This document shows, one piece after another, positions 6,164 to 9,065 of a DNA stretch of 9,065 bases. How positions within the stretch are numbered: position 1 is the stretch's first letter; each line of letters begins with the position of its first letter. This stretch comes from Casp-actino8 sp040381935 (GTDB taxonomy: Bacteria; Actinomycetota; Acidimicrobiia; Acidimicrobiales; Ilumatobacteraceae). A program made the translations under genes and the position numbers. A model generated the notes under the pieces. It searched no databases, was not told where the DNA came from, and was given only the letters and a program-made list of their open reading frames with translations. The DNA is taken from contig JBEIGJ010000078.1 of NCBI GenBank assembly GCA_040381935.1, forward strand, positions 1-9,065. The letters are read 5' to 3'.

Positions 6164-7338
6164 CAGCGAGCCGCCCTTGGGAATCCGAGTGAGAACATGG
6201 TGATCAAATCGCGCTGCATCTCGTTGGTGCCACCACCAAAGGTGAGAATCAGCATGCCGCGATACAGGCTTTCAAGGCGGGCTCGCACCACCGAGCCAGG
6301 GGTTCCCTGTTTGAGATAGCCGGTCGGCCCAAGTATTTCGAAGAGCAAACGGAAGGCTTCCAAGTAGAACTCGGTGCCATACACCTTGATCGAAGAACAA
6401 TGACCGACATCGAGAACGCCGCGTGTGGCTTCCCATGCCGACTGCCAGTTCATGAGACGTAGAACATCCAACTTGGAATGCACTCGGGCCAAATTCAATT
6501 GCACCCATTCCTGATCAGCGACTCGACGACCGTCAGGAAGTTTGGTCGACTTGGCCCACTCAAGGGTGTCAGCCAAGGCTCGCTCGACAACGCCTGTCGA
6601 ACACAGCGTCACGCGTTCGTGGTTCAGCTGATTGGTGATCAGGGTCCAACCCTTGTTCTCGCCACCCACACAGTTCTCGACGGGAATGCGAACATCATCC
6701 AAGAACATGGCGTTGATGTCGTGTTCGCCGATCAAGTTCAGCTTTTGCAGCGTGATACCGGGCGTATCCATAGGCATGATGAGAATGCTGATGCCCTTGT
6801 GCTTGGGTGCATCAGCATCGGTACGCACCGCCAGCCAGCAGTAGTCGGCATCACTCGACAATGACGTCCACATCTTCTGGCCATTAACCACGTATTCGTT
6901 GCCGTCGCGCACGGCCCGGGTCTGTAGCGATGCCAGGTCGGTACCAGCTTCTGGCTCGCTGTAGCCGATACAGAAATGCAGATCACCGGCCAGGATCTTT
7001 GGCAGGAAGAATTCTCTTTGCTGCTCGGTGCCAAAGTTCATCAGGGTCGGACCAACAGTATTGATACTCAACATGGGTACCGGCGCGCCCGCTCGCATCG
7101 ATTCATCGAAGAAGATGAATTGCTCAATAGCGCTACGTCCCTGACCGCCATATTCCTTGGGCCAACCAATACCAGCCCATCCGTCGGCGCACATCTGCTT
7201 CCAGACTCGACGCGGGGCAGCGCCGATGCCATGACTTCTTCCCAGTTCAGCAACGGTGGCCTCATCGAGCAAATTCTCGTAATAGGCCCGCAACTCATTG
7301 CGCATGGCTTGTTGCTCAGTGGTGTAGCCGATTTCCAT
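6163..7338 (-). CDS. Acyl-CoA dehydrogenase, large (alpha-type) subunit
   Basis: 391 aa, first gene of the minus-strand operon, with a strong ribosome site (GGGGAG) before ATG 7338. Domains in order: N-terminal helices (1-120), with WPKEYGGQG at 59-67; middle beta domain beginning GYSEPEAGTDLASLQT at 125-140, with NGQKMWTS at 152-159; C-terminal helices with E241 in NQLNHER, aligned by position with the catalytic-base region used by isovaleryl-CoA-type and FadE26-type enzymes; and FGGGTNEMQRDLI at 367-379 for FAD binding. The segment corresponding to Arg-x-Gln-Phe-Gly is replaced by GRRVADQEWVQ (270-280), so this chain alone would lack one part of the usual FAD site. The reaction is alpha,beta-dehydrogenation of an acyl-CoA with electrons passed to ETF. 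The chain-length pair 391/349 and the complementary motifs point to a heterotetramer with the next gene. Confidence 0.95.
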   Translation of the reverse strand: MEIGYTTEQQAMRNELRAYYENLLDEATVAELGRSHGIGAAPRRVWKQMCADGWAGIGWPKEYGGQGRSAIEQFIFFDESMRAGAPVPMLSINTVGPTLMNFGTEQQREFFLPKILAGDLHFCIGYSEPEAGTDLASLQTRAVRDGNEYVVNGQKMWTSLSSDADYCWLAVRTDADAPKHKGISILIMPMDTPGITLQKLNLIGEHDINAMFLDDVRIPVENCVGGENKGWTLITNQLNHERVTLCSTGVVERALADTLEWAKSTKLPDGRRVADQEWVQLNLARVHSKLDVLRLMNWQSAWEATRGVLDVGHCSSIKVYGTEFYLEAFRLLFEILGPTGYLKQGTPGSVVRARLESLYRGMLILTFGGGTNEMQRDLITMFSLGFPRAAR

Positions 7339-7507
7339 GATTCTCCCCAGGTGTGGACCAGTATTTTTCTAGCAGACAACACCGACTACGACCCTGATCG
7401 GGTTGGGTGAAGATGCTCCGATTGACTTCTGTTTGGGCTGGTCAGTCTCGATTTCGAATCCGGGTGCGCACTCTTGGGCAACTACTGTTTATCTCCGGGG
7501 GGTCGTC
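7339..7507. promoter_or_regulatory. Divergent intergenic region holding promoters for both operons
   Basis: 169 nt between the start of the large dehydrogenase subunit (leftward) and the Rv3520c-like oxidoreductase (rightward), so both promoters should lie here. On the plus strand a TTGACT at 7422-7427 is a possible -35, but no good -10 follows at normal spacing. An imperfect dyad accc-tgatc-gggt lies around 7391-7403 and could be an operator half-site pair. I find no match to the KstR (TnnAACnnGTTnnA) or KstR2 motifs as I remember them. The in-frame ATG at 7403 is not used as a gene start: the residues it adds do not resemble the family. Confidence 0.4.
7497..7502 (+). promoter_or_regulatory. 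Ribosome binding site that fixes the Rv3520c-like start
   Basis: A run of six G at 7497-7502 lies 5 nt before ATG 7508. It supports the 346-aa product beginning MTKDLKLGWHIGYW, which matches the family N-terminus, against an upstream ATG at 7403 that has no good ribosome site. Confidence 0.7.
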
Positions 7508-8548
7508 ATGACGAAAGATCTGAAGCTCGGGTGGCACATTGGCTATTGGGGTCGCTCGATGCCCGCAGGTGTGCCAGAGACGCTGTCGATGATCGAATCT
7601 TTGGGTTACGACTCAGTCTTCACTGCGGAATCCTGGGGTAGCGATGCAATTTCTCCCCTGGCATGGTGGGGGGCTGGCACGACCAGGCTGCGGCTGTGCA
7701 CCAACATCGTGCAGATTTCGGCCCGCACCCCCACGGCCACCGCGATGGCGGCCATCACGATGGATCACCTCTCGGGAGGGAGATTTTGTCTGGGACTCGG
7801 AGTGAGTGGGCCGCAGGTGGTTGAAGGTTGGTACGGCCAACGTTTCAACAAGCCGCTGGCCCGCACCCGCGAATACGTGGAGATCATTCGAAAAATTCTG
7901 GCTCGAGAAGAGCGACTGACCAACGACGGACCGGAATATCCCATTCCGGCGCGCGATGGCCTGGGTTTGGGTAAGCCACTCAATGTGATGACCCATCCCG
8001 TTCGGTCGGATCTGCCGATATTCCTCGGTGCTGAGGGACCGAAGAATGTGGCTCTGGCCGCCGAGATCGCTGATGGTTGGTACCCGATTTTCTATGCCCC
8101 GCGTCATGAGTCGATGTATGCCGCCCATCTGGCGGAGGGTTTTGCTCGACCAGCGGCGCGCCATACGCCGGACACATTCGAGATATTGGCCATGGCGACA
8201 ACCGCCATCGATGATGACATCGACGCAGCGTACGATCGACTCCGCCCGACTATTGCTTTGTACGTCGGAGGAATGGGTGCGCAGGAGATGAACTTCCATG
8301 CTGATGTGTTCCGGCGACTCGGATACGAACAAGCGGTCGACACCATTCAGAACTTGTTCCTGAACGGAAAACAATCTGAAGCCATCGCATCGGTTCCAAA
8401 CGCCATGATCGATGAGATTTGTCTGGTTGGTCCGCCCGCGAAAATTCGAGACGATCTCGATGCGTGGCGTGAAAGTCGCGTCACGACATTGATTGTTGGT
8501 GGATCCCCCGACACGTTGCGCACTATGGCCGAACTGGTCTTGGGTTGA
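7508..8548 (+). CDS. LLM-class F420-dependent oxidoreductase, Rv3520c family
   Basis: 346 aa, complete. A TIM-barrel LLM protein with LGWHIGYW at 7-14, SLGYDSVFTAESWGSDA at 31-47, SARTPTATAMAAITMDHLSGG at 71-91, SGPQVVEGWYG at 100-110, RTREYVEIIRK at 119-129, and GAEGPKNVALAAEIADGW at 174-191. This series of motifs closely matches the Rv3520c-type family as I recall it, a putative F420-dependent oxidoreductase encoded in the cholesterol-catabolism region of M. tuberculosis. The substrate of the family is not established. The gene is divergent from the acyl-CoA dehydrogenase operon and 12 nt before the cyclase-family gene, with which it forms an operon. The second LLM protein in the window belongs to a different subgroup, so this is not a tandem duplication. 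Confidence 0.93.
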   Translation: MTKDLKLGWHIGYWGRSMPAGVPETLSMIESLGYDSVFTAESWGSDAISPLAWWGAGTTRLRLCTNIVQISARTPTATAMAAITMDHLSGGRFCLGLGVSGPQVVEGWYGQRFNKPLARTREYVEIIRKILAREERLTNDGPEYPIPARDGLGLGKPLNVMTHPVRSDLPIFLGAEGPKNVALAAEIADGWYPIFYAPRHESMYAAHLAEGFARPAARHTPDTFEILAMATTAIDDDIDAAYDRLRPTIALYVGGMGAQEMNFHADVFRRLGYEQAVDTIQNLFLNGKQSEAIASVPNAMIDEICLVGPPAKIRDDLDAWRESRVTTLIVGGSPDTLRTMAELVLG

Positions 8549-8555
8549 AAGGAGA
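8549..8555 (+). promoter_or_regulatory. Strong ribosome binding site of the cyclase-family gene
   Basis: AAGGAGA directly follows the stop codon of the upstream gene (TGA 8546-8548) and stands 5 nt before ATG 8561. This is the best ribosome site in the window. It favours ATG 8561 over the second ATG at 8567. Confidence 0.75.
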
Positions 8556-8560
8556 GATCT

Positions 8561-9065
8561 ATGACAATGCCTGATTACCTACGTGAACTTGCCGCTCGTG
8601 TCTCCAACTGGGGTCGCTGGGGTGTCGACGATCGCCGCGGGACACTCAATCTCATTGACACGGCCGCTATCCAACGCGGTGTGGCGGCAGCCCGTCAAGG
8701 GCGTTCATTCTCGCTGGCATTCCCTTTCGATGAGACCAGCCCGCAGGTGGGGTTGATTCCGGGTCGCATCAATCCCGAGCGAACAATGTTTGCCATCAAT
8801 ACGTCGCTCACCGGCGACCCCGGCGACTTCACCAATAGTGATGATGCGGTCTCCATGGGAGTCCAGGCGTCGACCCATCTCGATTCGTTGGCCCATGTCG
8901 GCTATGACCATGTGTTGTATAACGGCATATCAATGGACACCGGGGATGAAGCAGGTGCTCACGAACTGGGCATCGAACACGTCGGTGCAGTGGCTACGCG
9001 AGGCATCCTCTTGGATATCGCCCGTCTTCATGGCAAGGATTTTTTTGATGATGGGTATCCGATCG
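8561..9065 (+). CDS. Cyclase-family (PF04199-type) metal hydrolase, 3' end missing
   Basis: 168 codons are present and the frame is still open at the window edge; relatives of this type are usually around 300 aa, so roughly half is seen. N-terminal WGRWGVDDRRGTLNLI (17-32) is characteristic of the larger actinobacterial/proteobacterial members of the cyclase / kynurenine-formamidase-like superfamily. The metal site motif appears as STHLDSLAHVGY from residue 104 with H106, D108 and H112; the first His of the usual HxGTHxDxPxH is Gln102. A Tyr-Asn-Gly follows, as in relatives. The fold hydrolyses amides, lactones or cyclic carbonyl compounds using a bound metal (Mn or Zn). It is co-transcribed with the Rv3520c-like oxidoreductase (12-nt gap). 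The function could be ring opening or ester/amide hydrolysis in the cluster's pathway; the exact reaction is not predictable. Confidence 0.88.
   Translation, partial: MTMPDYLRELAARVSNWGRWGVDDRRGTLNLIDTAAIQRGVAAARQGRSFSLAFPFDETSPQVGLIPGRINPERTMFAINTSLTGDPGDFTNSDDAVSMGVQASTHLDSLAHVGYDHVLYNGISMDTGDEAGAHELGIEHVGAVATRGILLDIARLHGKDFFDDGYPI

Noticed and set aside
7613..8374. 253-aa open frame on the minus strand
   Set aside because: It is antisense to the Rv3520c-like oxidoreductase and shows no family resemblance.

Overview
The window looks like a piece of an actinobacterial chromosome, probably from the Acidimicrobiia or a mycobacterium-like relative. The lineage is inferred from gene content only: two F420-type luciferase-like (LLM) oxidoreductases, one of which closely matches my memory of the Mycobacterium tuberculosis Rv3520c family, an unequal pair of acyl-CoA dehydrogenases of the FadE26/27 and FadE28/29 kind, a FadD19/FadD17-like acyl-CoA synthetase and a DUF2889 protein. 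Base composition is moderately GC-rich and genes are tightly packed. I see no tRNA, rRNA, CRISPR array, transposase or phage gene.

Layout: (1) 1-438, plus strand, the 3' part of a secreted-type CAP/SCP protein, probably unrelated to what follows. (2) 530-4225, plus strand, a three-gene run: LLM oxidoreductase, AttH/CrtC-like lipocalin-fold protein and acyl-CoA synthetase; the last two are separated by one base. (3) 4226-4391, a convergent intergenic region dominated by a 125-nt element with perfect 17-bp terminal inverted repeats and an alternative internal hairpin. (4) 7338 back to 4392, minus strand, a three-gene operon: large acyl-CoA dehydrogenase subunit, small subunit (stop and start overlap as TGATG) and a DUF2889 protein. 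(5) 7339-7507, a divergent promoter region. (6) 7508 to the end, plus strand: Rv3520c-like oxidoreductase followed by a cyclase-family (PF04199-type) metal hydrolase cut by the window edge.

Taken together, regions 2 and 4-6 look like a CoA-linked catabolic cluster. A carboxylic acid is activated by the synthetase and desaturated by the heteromeric dehydrogenase. F420-dependent redox steps and a cyclase-type hydrolase act elsewhere in the route. The families resemble those around steroid side-chain degradation in mycobacteria, but the usual thiolase, hydratase and ring-degradation genes are not in this window. The substrate is therefore unknown; steroid, terpenoid or another branched or cyclic acid are all possible. 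The two least understood members are the AttH-like protein and the DUF2889 protein.
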